From assembly GCF_001677435.1 (NCBI RefSeq), contig NZ_CP016268.1, forward strand, positions 2,097,001 through 2,161,000: DNA of 64,000 nucleotides, written 5' to 3'. The stretch comes from Woeseia oceani. Its GTDB lineage: Bacteria > Pseudomonadota > Gammaproteobacteria > Steroidobacterales > Woeseiaceae. Below are positions 42,184 to 50,989 of the stretch, piece by piece. The notes under the pieces were generated by a model. The model had not been told where the DNA came from. It was given only the letters and a program-made list of their open reading frames with translations, and did no database searches. The translations under genes and the position numbers were made by a program. Numbering within the stretch: the first letter of the stretch is position 1; each line of letters starts with the position of its first letter.

Positions 42184-43350
42184 ATGAACTTTGAGCTCAC
42201 TGACGATCAGCAGATGATTCAATCCGCCGCCCGCGAGTTTGCGCAGAACGAAATTGCGCCTGTAGCCGCCCAGTTTGACGAAAGCGGCGAGTTCCCGGTC
42301 AAGACGATTCAGCAGGCTGGCGAGCTCGGATTCATGGGGATTGAAATTCCGGAAGCCTATGGCGGCTCCGGACTCGACAGTCTGAGCTTTACACTCGTCA
42401 TCGAAGAAATCTCGGCGGCCTGCGCTGCGCACGGAACGATCGTCTCGGTAAACAATACTTTGTACGGCGTCCCGCTCCTGACTTATGGTACGGAGGAACA
42501 AAAGACGACCTTCCTCACACCTGTTGCCAGCGGCGAGTGCAATGGTGCGTATGCGCTGACAGAGCCACAATCCGGCTCGGACGCAGCGGCCATGCGCTCA
42601 AGGGCATTGCTCAGTGACGACGGCAGTCACTATGTCATCAACGCAAAAAAGTCGTGGATAACCTCAGGTCCCGTTGCCCGGTACATAATCCTGTTCGCGA
42701 AAACCGATCCCGAAGCTACTGGCTCCCGCGGCATCAGCGCGTTCATTATCGACACTAACGCAAAGGGCTTTCATCGCGGAAAAACGGAACCGAAACTGGG
42801 TATACGCGCTTCCGCAACGTGCGAAATCGAGTTGACCGATTACGAATGTCCGGTTGAACAACGGTTAGGTGCCGAAGGCGAAGGCTTCCGTATTGCCATG
42901 AACGTCCTCGACTCCGGTCGAATAGGCATCGCTGCGCAGGCACTCGGCATCGCGCAAGCAGCTTACGACGCGGCACTGATCTACTCGCGCGAACGCCACG
43001 CTTTTGGCGCTCCCATCGGATCATTCCAGACCATTCAAAACAAGATCGCCGACATGAAGGTGCGCATCGATGCCGCGCGCTTGCTGGTGTATCGCGCTGC
43101 GTGGCACAAGATGGAATCCAAACGTACCGGTGCGAAATACACATTGAACGGAAGTATTGCCAAGCTGTTCGCATCCGAGACCGCTATGTTTGTGGCCAAC
43201 GAGGCATTGCAGATTCATGGCGGAATGGGCTACAGCAAAGAGCTGCCGCTCGAGCGCTATTTCCGGGATGCCAAGATCACCGAGATATACGAAGGGACCA
43301 GCGAGATTCAACGCATGGTTATTGGCAGAACTGAAACCGGCTTGCGGTAG
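42184..43350 (+). CDS. Acyl-CoA dehydrogenase (short/medium-chain type)
   Basis: A 388-residue FAD enzyme that forms trans-2-enoyl-CoA and reduces EtfAB. AGGAGG precedes the ATG by 7 bases. Signatures are the GAYALTEPQSGSDAAAMRSRA segment (FAD/substrate), KKSWITSGPVA, and near the C-terminus QIHGGMGYSKELPLERYFRDAKITEIYEGTSEIQRMVIGR, where the Glu in YEGTSEIQ is the catalytic base, as in butyryl- and short/branched-chain enzymes. Close to etfBA. Confidence 0.92.
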   Translation: MNFELTDDQQMIQSAAREFAQNEIAPVAAQFDESGEFPVKTIQQAGELGFMGIEIPEAYGGSGLDSLSFTLVIEEISAACAAHGTIVSVNNTLYGVPLLTYGTEEQKTTFLTPVASGECNGAYALTEPQSGSDAAAMRSRALLSDDGSHYVINAKKSWITSGPVARYIILFAKTDPEATGSRGISAFIIDTNAKGFHRGKTEPKLGIRASATCEIELTDYECPVEQRLGAEGEGFRIAMNVLDSGRIGIAAQALGIAQAAYDAALIYSRERHAFGAPIGSFQTIQNKIADMKVRIDAARLLVYRAAWHKMESKRTGAKYTLNGSIAKLFASETAMFVANEALQIHGGMGYSKELPLERYFRDAKITEIYEGTSEIQRMVIGRTETGLR

Positions 43351-43450
43351 TTGGCGAGCCTCGCACCTGTTCACATGCGGTTATGAGGCGCGCACACAAG
43401 ATCTCGCAAACCGAAGCGGTTGGCGTAATGCAAGCTCCACGCTTCCGGGA

Positions 43451-43771
43451 CTAGCCTTCGTTGTCTGCGACGTGAATAACCAAGCCATCGAGTGACTCAT
43501 TGACTTCGATCTGACAGGTCAAACGGCTGTTGTCTTTACGTTCATACGCCGCATCCAACATGCTGTCTTCCATATCGTCCATTTCCGGCATCTTGGCGAG
43601 CCAAGCTTCATCCACATAGCTGTGACAGGTTGCGCACGCACATGCGCCACCACACTCTGCGACGATTCCGTCGATATTGTTATTGATAGCACCCTCCATG
43701 ACTGTGTAGCCGTTTTCGACTTCAACTTCATGGCGTGCACCATCCGGCGTGACATAAATAATTCTTGGCAT
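43451..43771 (-). CDS. Adrenodoxin-type [2Fe-2S] ferredoxin
   Basis: A 106-residue ferredoxin. The cluster cysteines follow the vertebrate-type pattern C-x5-C-x2-C in ECGGACACATCHSYVDEAW (residues about 40-49), with the fourth Cys in RLTCQI near residue 86. The acidic MPEMDDMEDSMLD stretch matches the partner-docking face of rhodocoxin/terpredoxin/FdxB-like ferredoxins that serve cytochromes P450 or Fe-S assembly. No P450 or reductase is adjacent, so the partner is unknown. Confidence 0.9.
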   Translation of the reverse strand: MPRIIYVTPDGARHEVEVENGYTVMEGAINNNIDGIVAECGGACACATCHSYVDEAWLAKMPEMDDMEDSMLDAAYERKDNSRLTCQIEVNESLDGLVIHVADNEG

Positions 43772-43863
43772 TAGCGACGGGTTCCCGGTAAAAACGCCCG
43801 GTATTCTATGAGCGCGAGTAACACAAGGTCAACGACCTCCGGTCATTTACAAGTTTCACAACT

Positions 43864-43893
43864 GAAAAAGCCCGGCGTAAACCGGGCTTCTTC
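43864..43893 (-). terminator. Rho-independent terminator of the TonB/TPR gene cluster
   Basis: AAGCCCGG (43868-43875) pairs with CCGGGCTT (43882-43889), loop CGTAAA. On the minus strand the stem is followed by TTTTTC. It closes the six-gene minus-strand cluster 43918-49164. Confidence 0.88.
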
Positions 43894-43917
43894 AACGAAC
43901 TGCGATTCGACTGACGA

Positions 43918-45270
43918 CTAAATGCGTTCAGCCTGAGCGCGGCGCTTCTGAAGTTGTTCCGACCGTTTGCGGGCTGCGGCTTCAGCGAGCCTGATTTGCT
44001 CGTTTCTTTCGATATCACTCTCAATAACGCTGATCCACTGACGAGCGATACGTTGTGACCGACTGGACTTGCCCGCCTCGCGGAACGCGGCAATTGCCGG
44101 TTGGTACTTCTTCAGATTGTACAGGCACATGCCCAACGAGATTTGCGCGTTGTCGGGACTCTTTAGGCCGCCCTTGGCAATACCGGCCCGAACTGCGTCT
44201 TCACACTTGTCGTATTCGCCAAGGTTCAGATGTGCATTACCAAGTCGCACAAACAGCTCACCATCGTCTTCCAGGTTAGCTGCCGCCTGCAGTGCCGGAA
44301 TGGCCTCTTCGTCTTCCATCGCCAGTTGCCATGCCTGCGACAACAAACGGTAGTTCTTCGCATTCTTGGCGACAACGCCCTCTTTCATCTTTTCATCAAG
44401 CAGTTTCGCCGCCTTATACGGCACCTCTGCCTGCATGAATAGCTGTGCCATGGTGACAAACTCGGATTCCTTTTCAAGCAAACCCTGAGTATGTGCGGCA
44501 TCGTAGGCACTGATCAGGTTCTGGTCTTCGCCCAACTCGGTATAGGCACCCGCCAGTGAGAACCAGTAGCGCTTCTTCGGCCAGTTAACCAACAGAATCT
44601 TCTGGATGTCTCTAACCTTCGCGTAGTTCTCTTCCTGGAAATAGGCAAAGTTCAGGAGAACATACCAGTCTTCCTTAATTTCTTTCTCGCGCTTCTTGGC
44701 GACTTCCAATGCCGTTTCTATCGGCTTGATCATCTCTTTGTACTTGGACATCTGGTACAGATTCTGCGCATAGAGAATGTACGGTTCCGGCGCCGGATTG
44801 GTTTCCAAAACAAACCATTCGTCCAGCAACTTCAGTGCCTTGCCGTAATCCTCTTCCATGGTCGCCAATTGTGCCAGCGTGTAAAGAGTTTGCTTCTTGA
44901 TCTGCGGTTCGATGCTGGGAATTCGCAGCATCTCTTCGTAGATCCGTATCGCATCCTTTACGTTGTCCATGTTGTAGTAAACGAAGCCAAGGTAGTTAAG
45001 CACGTTTTGCAATTCGTACTCAGTCAACTTGTCACCAGCTCGCAGATCATTAAGGATCTTGAGTGCCTCGTTGTACTCTTTGGCGTCTACTTTTTCCTGG
45101 GCCAGCTGAATTCGATCATAGACCTTCTTGCTGACGGCTTGCGCCTGCTTGGTCTTGGTATCGTCTTCTTCAGCATTTGCCCGGTTCTGAGCATTTGCTG
45201 CGCTGGCTGTAAATAAACCAGCTAGCAGTATCAGGCACAGCCTGGGAAACATTCGCGTTTCAAGTTTCAT
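43918..45270 (-). CDS. Tetratricopeptide-repeat protein of the TonB cluster
   Basis: A 450-residue secreted protein. The signal peptide is MKLETRMFPRLCLILLAGLF, cut after an AxA-type site (ASAANAQ). The mature protein is almost all TPR-like helices, for example EYNEALKILNDLRAGDKLTEYELQNVLNYLGFVYYNMD and later repeats such as LFVRLGNAHLNLGEYDKCEDAVRAG and AQISLGMCLYNLKKYQPAIAAFREA. The C-terminus is a basic coiled coil. Position directly after tonB suggests a periplasmic scaffold for the TonB machine, as in TtpC-type systems where a TPR partner is common. Exact role unknown. Confidence 0.85.
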   Translation of the reverse strand: MKLETRMFPRLCLILLAGLFTASAANAQNRANAEEDDTKTKQAQAVSKKVYDRIQLAQEKVDAKEYNEALKILNDLRAGDKLTEYELQNVLNYLGFVYYNMDNVKDAIRIYEEMLRIPSIEPQIKKQTLYTLAQLATMEEDYGKALKLLDEWFVLETNPAPEPYILYAQNLYQMSKYKEMIKPIETALEVAKKREKEIKEDWYVLLNFAYFQEENYAKVRDIQKILLVNWPKKRYWFSLAGAYTELGEDQNLISAYDAAHTQGLLEKESEFVTMAQLFMQAEVPYKAAKLLDEKMKEGVVAKNAKNYRLLSQAWQLAMEDEEAIPALQAAANLEDDGELFVRLGNAHLNLGEYDKCEDAVRAGIAKGGLKSPDNAQISLGMCLYNLKKYQPAIAAFREAGKSSRSQRIARQWISVIESDIERNEQIRLAEAAARKRSEQLQKRRAQAERI

Positions 45271-45335
45271 AATCTATATATCCTTAATCGAGTCCCGCAC
45301 GTGAGAGAGGAAGATCTAGCTCCCGCCTACCGCGT

Positions 45336-45941
45336 TTACTCCTCGATCTTGAATGTGATTCTTGTTTTCACGTTGGGGACGGCAACCGGCTCACCATCAA
45401 CAACGCGTGGCTTGTATTTGAACTTCAACACCGCACGAATAGCAGCACGATCAAACAGACTGCTGGTAGATTGAATGACCACCGGGTCAATCACCGTGCC
45501 GGCCGACGTTACTGTAAATGACAGATCGACGAAGCCTTCTATGCCGCGAGACAAGGCCCGCGACGGATAAACTGGCGCCACTCGCACGATGGGCAAGTAA
45601 TCACCTTCGGCGATGTTCATGCCGCCGGGTCCACCGATATCGACACTCTGTGCAACAGTCGGCGGTGGAACATTAACTGTAGGGGCATTGGGATCCACGG
45701 AGTCCATATCCTGAGGCGGAACCTCGGGTGGAACCTCGGGTGGCTTGGGCGGCTTTTCCGGAGTAATTTCTTCCGTATTAACCTGCTCGTTACGTTTTAC
45801 TCGTACGAACTCAAGCATGTGACGTTCACGACTTTGACTCAGCGCGTCCTGACCGCTCTCGATGAGCAGGTGCATGACGAACAACAATGTCAGCGTGACA
45901 ACGGATCCGACTATGATCGCAAAAACGTATCGGCCTACCAT
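45336..45941 (-). CDS. tonB: TonB-family energy transducer
   Basis: A 201-residue TonB2-like protein. A membrane helix at 5-25 (YVFAIIVGSVVTLTLLFVMHLL) is followed by a proline-rich spacer, PEKPPKPPEVPPEVPPQ, and a C-terminal domain with the TonB signature YPSRALSRGIEGFVDLSFTVTSAGTV. Compared with E. coli TonB the Pro region is short and the protein small, as in Vibrio TonB2. It transmits proton motive force to outer-membrane receptors. Follows exbD by about 100 bases and lies between exbD and the TPR gene. Confidence 0.92.
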   Translation of the reverse strand: MVGRYVFAIIVGSVVTLTLLFVMHLLIESGQDALSQSRERHMLEFVRVKRNEQVNTEEITPEKPPKPPEVPPEVPPQDMDSVDPNAPTVNVPPPTVAQSVDIGGPGGMNIAEGDYLPIVRVAPVYPSRALSRGIEGFVDLSFTVTSAGTVIDPVVIQSTSSLFDRAAIRAVLKFKYKPRVVDGEPVAVPNVKTRITFKIEE

Positions 45942-46042
45942 GATTTAACTCTCCTGAAACGCAAATCGCATCTTCAAACAGATTGGGAGATTCGAAGCCA
46001 CTATACTATTGCGACTTCGAAAATCCCTATCAGTTCCTGAGG

Positions 46043-46450
46043 CTAATTATTAGCCGCGATTGATACGTTGTACACTCCCGCCGATCGTGCAGCATCCATC
46101 ACTACTACCAGCATTTCGTTGGTCGACTTCTTATCGGCCTGAATGACGACAGATCCTTTCGGATTCTCCGCATGCAGACGCTCAATGTTGGCCCGCACTG
46201 CACGCGGGTCAATCAATCGTCGGTCGATCCAGATTTCATCGTTAGAACTGATCGCGATCAGGATGTTCGCATCCTGAACCTTCTCCGCCGTCGGCGCGTC
46301 GGGGCGATTCACGTCAATGCCCGCTTCTTTAATGAATGAAGCGGTTACGATGAAAAAGATGAGCATGATGAAAACGACGTCCAGCATGGGCGTAAGGTCG
46401 ATTGCCGCTTCGTCCTCATCGGCGCCCGCTCCTTGGTTTCCTCTTCGCAT
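46043..46450 (-). CDS. exbD: ExbD/TolR proton-channel subunit
   Basis: A 135-residue protein. The single membrane helix carries the essential Asp in DLTPMLDVVFIMLIFFIVTASF (near residue 25). The short periplasmic domain ends in SIAANN. With ExbB it forms the proton channel that energises TonB. GAAGGTAGACAG lies upstream of the ATG. The gene is 14 bases after exbB. Confidence 0.94.
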   Translation of the reverse strand: MRRGNQGAGADEDEAAIDLTPMLDVVFIMLIFFIVTASFIKEAGIDVNRPDAPTAEKVQDANILIAISSNDEIWIDRRLIDPRAVRANIERLHAENPKGSVVIQADKKSTNEMLVVVMDAARSAGVYNVSIAANN

Positions 46451-46464
46451 GTCTGTCTACCTTC

Positions 46465-46992
46465 TTAATGATCCATCGTGAGTGAGTCCTGAAGGAACTC
46501 GACCTCACGCGCCGCGCGGCGGCTAAGTAGCGTCACCAGAAGCACCCCTGAGAGTGCTCCAACCATTCCCGCCATTGTCGGCACTGTCGCCTGTGATACG
46601 CCGGCAGCCATAGCCCTCACGTTACCGGAGCCGGATACCGCCATGACCTCAAACACCTTGATCATGCCGGTAACCGTACCCATCAGTCCCAGCAGCGGAC
46701 ATAACGCTACCAAAGTCTGAATCATCGGAATTGAGCGAGTGCTCGCCATTTCGAATCTTGAAATCATGCCTTCACGAATCTGATGTGCGCCCCAAGACTT
46801 ACGTTCTGGTCGCGCCTCCCAACTTTCGAGAGTTTCCGCAGCCAATGTTTTCATTGAGCTGCGGAAATACATGAGTCGTTCGACTATCAAAACCCACATG
46901 ACAAAGATGGTGACTGCTATCCAGCGTAAGACAGGGCCTCCGAGATCCATAAAATCCCGGATAGCCTCAAAATTGTCATACAACCAATGCAT
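46465..46992 (-). CDS. exbB: ExbB/TolQ proton-channel subunit
   Basis: A 175-residue ExbB2-type protein. The ATG at 46992 is preferred over GTG at 46998 because GGGGAG ends 5 bases before the ATG. Three membrane helices are visible, near residues 12-35, 95-120 (TLVALCPLLGLMGTVTGMIKVFEV) and 135-160. The GLMGTVTGM and AMAAGVSQA motifs are typical. It pairs with ExbD and with the large ExbB-like protein upstream. Confidence 0.92.
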   Translation of the reverse strand: MHWLYDNFEAIRDFMDLGGPVLRWIAVTIFVMWVLIVERLMYFRSSMKTLAAETLESWEARPERKSWGAHQIREGMISRFEMASTRSIPMIQTLVALCPLLGLMGTVTGMIKVFEVMAVSGSGNVRAMAAGVSQATVPTMAGMVGALSGVLLVTLLSRRAAREVEFLQDSLTMDH

Positions 46993-47009
46993 CGTCACTC
47001 CCCTCGGCG

Positions 47010-48368
47010 TTAGCCATTCTTCTCAGAGTGCTGTGCAACGATGCCCGCGCTCTGTGAATGAATGATATTGACGATCTTGCGACTCTGGCCGCTTACCAGG
47101 GTATGGATGAGAACCATTGGGATGGCTACAACCAGACCCAGTACGGTCGTCATCAATGCCTGAGAAATACCGCCGGCCATCATCTTCGGATCACCTGCAC
47201 CGTAAAGCGTGATCACCTGGAAGGTCTTGATCATACCGGTCACAGTACCGAGCAGTCCCATAAGCGGTGCGACGACAGAAATAACCTTGATGAACAGAAG
47301 ACCTTTGGTCAGTCCCGGCATTTCTTTAAGCGCTGCTTCACTGAGTTTCAGTTCGATGGTTTCTGTATCTGCGCCTCTGTTCGACTCGTAAGCGGCGAGT
47401 ACACGGCCAAGCGGGTTGTCAGTGCTGGCAGAATCGCGTTTCAACTGTGCCGCCACTTTCCGGCCGTCAACTGACAGGCCGATCCAGCGCCAGAGTGCGA
47501 TCAACAGACCAACAATACCGAGGCCGATAATGCAGTAACCCACGATACCACCCTGATGCACACGCTCCATCACGGTTGGTGATTCGACCAGCAACGACAA
47601 GATACTGCCGCGCGTAACGTCAAGTCCGAAGCGAACTGTACCGTCAGTTGCATTGAGTATGTCGCCGGTGGAATTGGTGTAGCGTGCTTGATCAGGTTGA
47701 CGCTGCAGTTCCGTTACGTTTTCGGTAGTAGGGTCGTATTGCAGGTAACCGTCTTCGTAGACAATATTGAATACGCCGACCCGTACTACTTCTTCGCTGA
47801 CGCGTTCGCCGTCAGCCGTAGCAAACTGCTGATTGAAGCGAACGATCTTGCCGGATTCGGCAACTTCACGCTGCAGTTCGAACCACAGGCGCTCGATGTC
47901 TTCAATAGAAGCCAGCGAACTTGCGCCCGCCATCTTGCTTCCCAGCTCAACAAGGAATTCGCCGCGATCAGGATACTGGATGTTGGTCAAAGACGTTTTG
48001 AAGCGCCCCTGTGCATCACCCGTTACCGTCTGGAGAACACCGAACAGCTCTTTCAACGCACCAAGGCGTTCGTCGAGAGCCGCGCGCGCTGTAGCGATCT
48101 GCTGCTGGTTAGCAGCAAACTGACTTTCAAGCCGCTGGCTCTCCTGCTCCTGGCGCGTACGTTCTGCACGTGACTGGTTCAGGATCTGCTGCTGTTCGTT
48201 ACGCTTACTGGCGAACTCCGCCTCGCGCTGACGAGCTTGAGCCGAATCTCTTGCCTGCCCCTGCTCAATCAGGTTGAGCAGTTCGGACATGCTACCTGCC
48301 GCTTCTTGAGCCTGTGCTGTACCAAAGGCCAGCAGACCAGCGACGACTAATGTTGCTATACGTTTCAT
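47010..48368 (-). CDS. ttpC: TtpC-type large ExbB-domain protein
   Basis: A 452-residue protein with a signal peptide (MKRIATLVVAGLLAFGTAQAQ), a long periplasmic coiled coil at about 35-125 (rich in Q, R, E), a membrane-proximal domain, and a C-terminal MotA/TolQ/ExbB channel domain with LMGLLGTVTGMIKTFQVIT and GGISQALMTTVLGLVVAIP. This is the architecture of Vibrio TtpC, required for TonB2-dependent iron uptake, so it extends the standard ExbB. Ends 11 bases before the exbB GTG, and starts just after the DUF3450 gene. Confidence 0.9.
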   Translation of the reverse strand: MKRIATLVVAGLLAFGTAQAQEAAGSMSELLNLIEQGQARDSAQARQREAEFASKRNEQQQILNQSRAERTRQEQESQRLESQFAANQQQIATARAALDERLGALKELFGVLQTVTGDAQGRFKTSLTNIQYPDRGEFLVELGSKMAGASSLASIEDIERLWFELQREVAESGKIVRFNQQFATADGERVSEEVVRVGVFNIVYEDGYLQYDPTTENVTELQRQPDQARYTNSTGDILNATDGTVRFGLDVTRGSILSLLVESPTVMERVHQGGIVGYCIIGLGIVGLLIALWRWIGLSVDGRKVAAQLKRDSASTDNPLGRVLAAYESNRGADTETIELKLSEAALKEMPGLTKGLLFIKVISVVAPLMGLLGTVTGMIKTFQVITLYGAGDPKMMAGGISQALMTTVLGLVVAIPMVLIHTLVSGQSRKIVNIIHSQSAGIVAQHSEKNG

Positions 48369-48369
48369 C

Positions 48370-49164
48370 TTAAGAAGTCTCCCCAGCAGGTTTTGCAGCC
48401 GGTATCGGCAGCAGAAGCAACTCAGGCGCGATCAGCTGGCGAGCCATACGAAGGCCTTTCCGAATTTCACTTCTGTTTTCATCATCGATTAACTCGTACT
48501 GACGAGTTTCCTGATTGTAATGACCAGTAATCTGAGAATCGTCCGACTGGAAGTAGAGACCAACCCGACCGATACGCAGCATGTTGTAGTCGCGCAGTGC
48601 GCCGTCAATGTCGAGAGATTCTTTGTACCACTCAGATGAAGAACCGTAATCCATCTCAATCTGGTAGGCCTCCATCACTTTGCGGAACTTCTCAGCAACA
48701 CTTACGTCAGAGCGCTCCATAATTTCTTTGAGCGACTCAACGCGATTCGTGCGTTCAGCCTTAAGAAAAGGAATGTCCAGCGCTATTGACTGCTCAAGAC
48801 CGTCAATCATACGAGTCATCAACGGGAAGATCTGACGATTGATAACGTCAACCTGATCCATTGAAAGCTCGATATCGGCCAGCGTTGCCTGCTGCCCTTC
48901 AACCTGAGCACTCATCAGACGGTTGTAAACCTGAAGACCCTCAATTTCCTTATTGATCGCGCGATATTGATCAGTCAGAGAACGAGTGCCCTCCACCACC
49001 TCATTGATACGCTCCTGTGAAGCCTGAGCCAGTTCTAACCGTCGCTGGTCAGCCTTTAACACGTCATCGACGGATTGGGCGAAGACGCTGCCGGATATTG
49101 CGATGACGGTTGCTGCAATGGCTGCAGCTGTCATCTGCCGACTGCTACTTTTGCACCGTTTCAT
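48370..49164 (-). CDS. DUF3450 family periplasmic protein
   Basis: A 264-residue protein. The ATG at 49164 is preferred over an in-frame GTG at 49170 because AAGGAG sits 5 bases before it. After a signal peptide cut near AxA (GSVFAQSVDD) comes a coiled coil (QRRLELAQASQERINEVVEGTRSLTDQYRAINKEIEGLQ), then FKVMEAYQIEMDYG-like text and DGALRDYNMLRIGRVGLYFQS, as in DUF3450 proteins, which consistently precede ttpC/exbB/exbD/tonB. Function unknown; likely a periplasmic partner of TtpC. First gene of this cluster. Confidence 0.9.
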   Translation of the reverse strand: MKRCKSSSRQMTAAAIAATVIAISGSVFAQSVDDVLKADQRRLELAQASQERINEVVEGTRSLTDQYRAINKEIEGLQVYNRLMSAQVEGQQATLADIELSMDQVDVINRQIFPLMTRMIDGLEQSIALDIPFLKAERTNRVESLKEIMERSDVSVAEKFRKVMEAYQIEMDYGSSSEWYKESLDIDGALRDYNMLRIGRVGLYFQSDDSQITGHYNQETRQYELIDDENRSEIRKGLRMARQLIAPELLLLPIPAAKPAGETS

Positions 49165-49561
49165 GGACACTCCTTAAAAAGATCGAGTTTTGATTTAATG
49201 ATTTGATTGAATCGATGGGGAAAGAGATGCGCGGGGGTATGTCTAATTCCTGCACCCTTGTGCGAATGCCAGTCACAACGACATTCTCACGTCACTCACG
49301 ACCCTCTCCCCTGAAGCCGCGGCGTTTCACTAGTTTGGTAATGCCACCTTCTGATTTCTGAATCCGAAAGACCCTGCATTCGGTTCACTCTTTATAATGC
49401 GAAGCAATCCCTGCCTCAGCGCCAATACTGTACGCCCACCCCCATTGTGGTCGCCAAGAATACCACATGAATGATAGATCGCCAGCCCATCAGCAACATA
49501 AGGTGTTGGTAACCAAGGGAACCGGTTTTACGGTATCCCAACTCCATATGCGACAGCCCGG
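49165..49561. other. Gene-free stretch upstream of the TonB cluster
   Basis: A 397-base region. The only striking local feature is an AT-rich run near 49188-49215 just upstream of the DUF3450 start. No Fur-box-like 19-mer is visible, which is notable because the cluster probably serves iron or other TonB-dependent uptake. No coding or RNA signal is seen. Confidence 0.45.
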
Positions 49562-50779
49562 TCAATCGAGCGCCGCCTTCTGGCGCGCCAACTCCAGCTT
49601 GGCGAGGGACGAACGATGCACCTCATCGGGCCCGTCCGCAAGTCTGAGTGTGCGTGCGCCAGCCCAGGCCGCCGCGAGTGCGAAATCACCATCGACACCG
49701 GCTGCGCCATGCACCTGTACCGCCCGGTCGATTACCCGTAACGCCATTGCAGGTGCAACCACTTTGATCATTGCGATTTCCGCTCTGGCAATCTTGTTTC
49801 CAACCTTGTCCATCATGTCAGCCGCCTTCAAAGTGAGGAGTCGCGCCTGGTCGATTTCCATGCGTGAATCGGCGATTGCCTCGCGAACAACGCCCTGCTT
49901 GTCCAACGGCTGGCCAAATGCGGTGCGCGTACTTGCGCGTTTGCACATGGCTTCCAGCGCGCGCTCGGCCATGCCGATCGAACGCATGCAATGATGTATC
50001 CGCCCGGGCCCGAGGCGTCCTTGCGCAATTTCAAACCCGCGCCCTTCTCCCAGCAGTAAATTATCTGCGGGCACTCGGACGTTTTCAAACAGCACTTCCG
50101 CGTGACCATGGGGTGCATCGTCGTAGCCGTATACCGTTAAGGGTCTGACAATCGTGACGCCCGCGGCATCCTTGGGCACCAGAATCATTGACTGCTGTTT
50201 GTGTCTGTCAGCCGTTGGGTCAGTCTTGCCCATGAATATGAACAATCGGCAGCGAGGGTCCATCGCGCCGGAAATCCACCACTTGCGCCCATTAATAATG
50301 TATTCGTCGCCATCTTTGACGATAGTCGAACGGATGTTGGTCGCGTCAGACGAAGCCACGTCAGGTTCTGTCATCGCAAACGCCGAGCGAATCTCGCCGC
50401 GCAGCAAGGGCTCCAGCCAGGTCTTTTTTTGCGCGTCGGTTCCGTAACGAACCAGTACTTCCATATTGCCGGTATCCGGTGCCGCGCAGTTGAAAACCTC
50501 CGGCGCGATAGGAGACCGGCCCGTAATTTCTGCCAACGGCGCGTATTCAAGGTTGCTGAGCCCGGCACCGTATTCACTGTCCGGCAAAAACAGGTTCCAG
50601 AGACCCGCGTCACGCGCACGTTGTTTCAGCTCCTCCATGACGGGAGGCACTACCCAACGCGAATCGCCAGCATTCAGTGCCGCGGCATAGACCGGTTCGT
50701 TCGGGTAGACATGCTCGCGCATGAACGCATGCAGTTGCGCCTGCAATGCCGTCACTCTCGGGGAATAGTCGAAATTCAT
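49562..50779 (-). CDS. Acyl-CoA dehydrogenase (ACAD10/11-like, long form)
   Basis: A 405-residue FAD enzyme from the ATG at 50779. Signatures are [34 protein letters not shown] and the C-terminal [16 protein letters not shown], the variant seen in the ACAD10/11-type and (R)-benzylsuccinyl-like branch, in which the classical YEGTSEIQ is replaced by DGPDEVH. The substrate is not apparent. It lies divergently from the quinone oxidoreductase gene and is unrelated in position to etfBA. Confidence 0.9.
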   Translation of the reverse strand: MNFDYSPRVTALQAQLHAFMREHVYPNEPVYAAALNAGDSRWVVPPVMEELKQRARDAGLWNLFLPDSEYGAGLSNLEYAPLAEITGRSPIAPEVFNCAAPDTGNMEVLVRYGTDAQKKTWLEPLLRGEIRSAFAMTEPDVASSDATNIRSTIVKDGDEYIINGRKWWISGAMDPRCRLFIFMGKTDPTADRHKQQSMILVPKDAAGVTIVRPLTVYGYDDAPHGHAEVLFENVRVPADNLLLGEGRGFEIAQGRLGPGRIHHCMRSIGMAERALEAMCKRASTRTAFGQPLDKQGVVREAIADSRMEIDQARLLTLKAADMMDKVGNKIARAEIAMIKVVAPAMALRVIDRAVQVHGAAGVDGDFALAAAWAGARTLRLADGPDEVHRSSLAKLELARQKAALD

Positions 50780-50989
50780 CGTCGATGTCGCCAGGCATGC
50801 AGATCGGAGCGGGGATTGGAGCATACCCTACGGCAGTCACCGGCGGTCAATAGCGACTGCATGGCAAGCGGCACCCCAACGCCAGTTGTTGCAACTGTTG
50901 CAACGCACAATCCGCCAGGCGTAGTGTTGTTCCCAGAAGTTACCAGCAATCCTCGATACCTCTCGGCCACACTTTCCAGGAGCAAAGCA

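Noticed and set aside
49165-49561. Fur box upstream of the TonB cluster
   Set aside because: I looked for GATAATGATAATCATTATC-like text on both strands and saw none.
49467-49994. 175-codon plus-strand open frame
   Set aside because: Antisense to the 3' end of the acyl-CoA dehydrogenase gene, no family similarity in its translation and no ribosome site.
50201-50989. Long open frame upstream of the quinone oxidoreductase, in the same frame
   Set aside because: It is antisense to the acyl-CoA dehydrogenase gene and lacks a ribosome site; a TTG with AGGAG at 50990 gives the full-length family protein.
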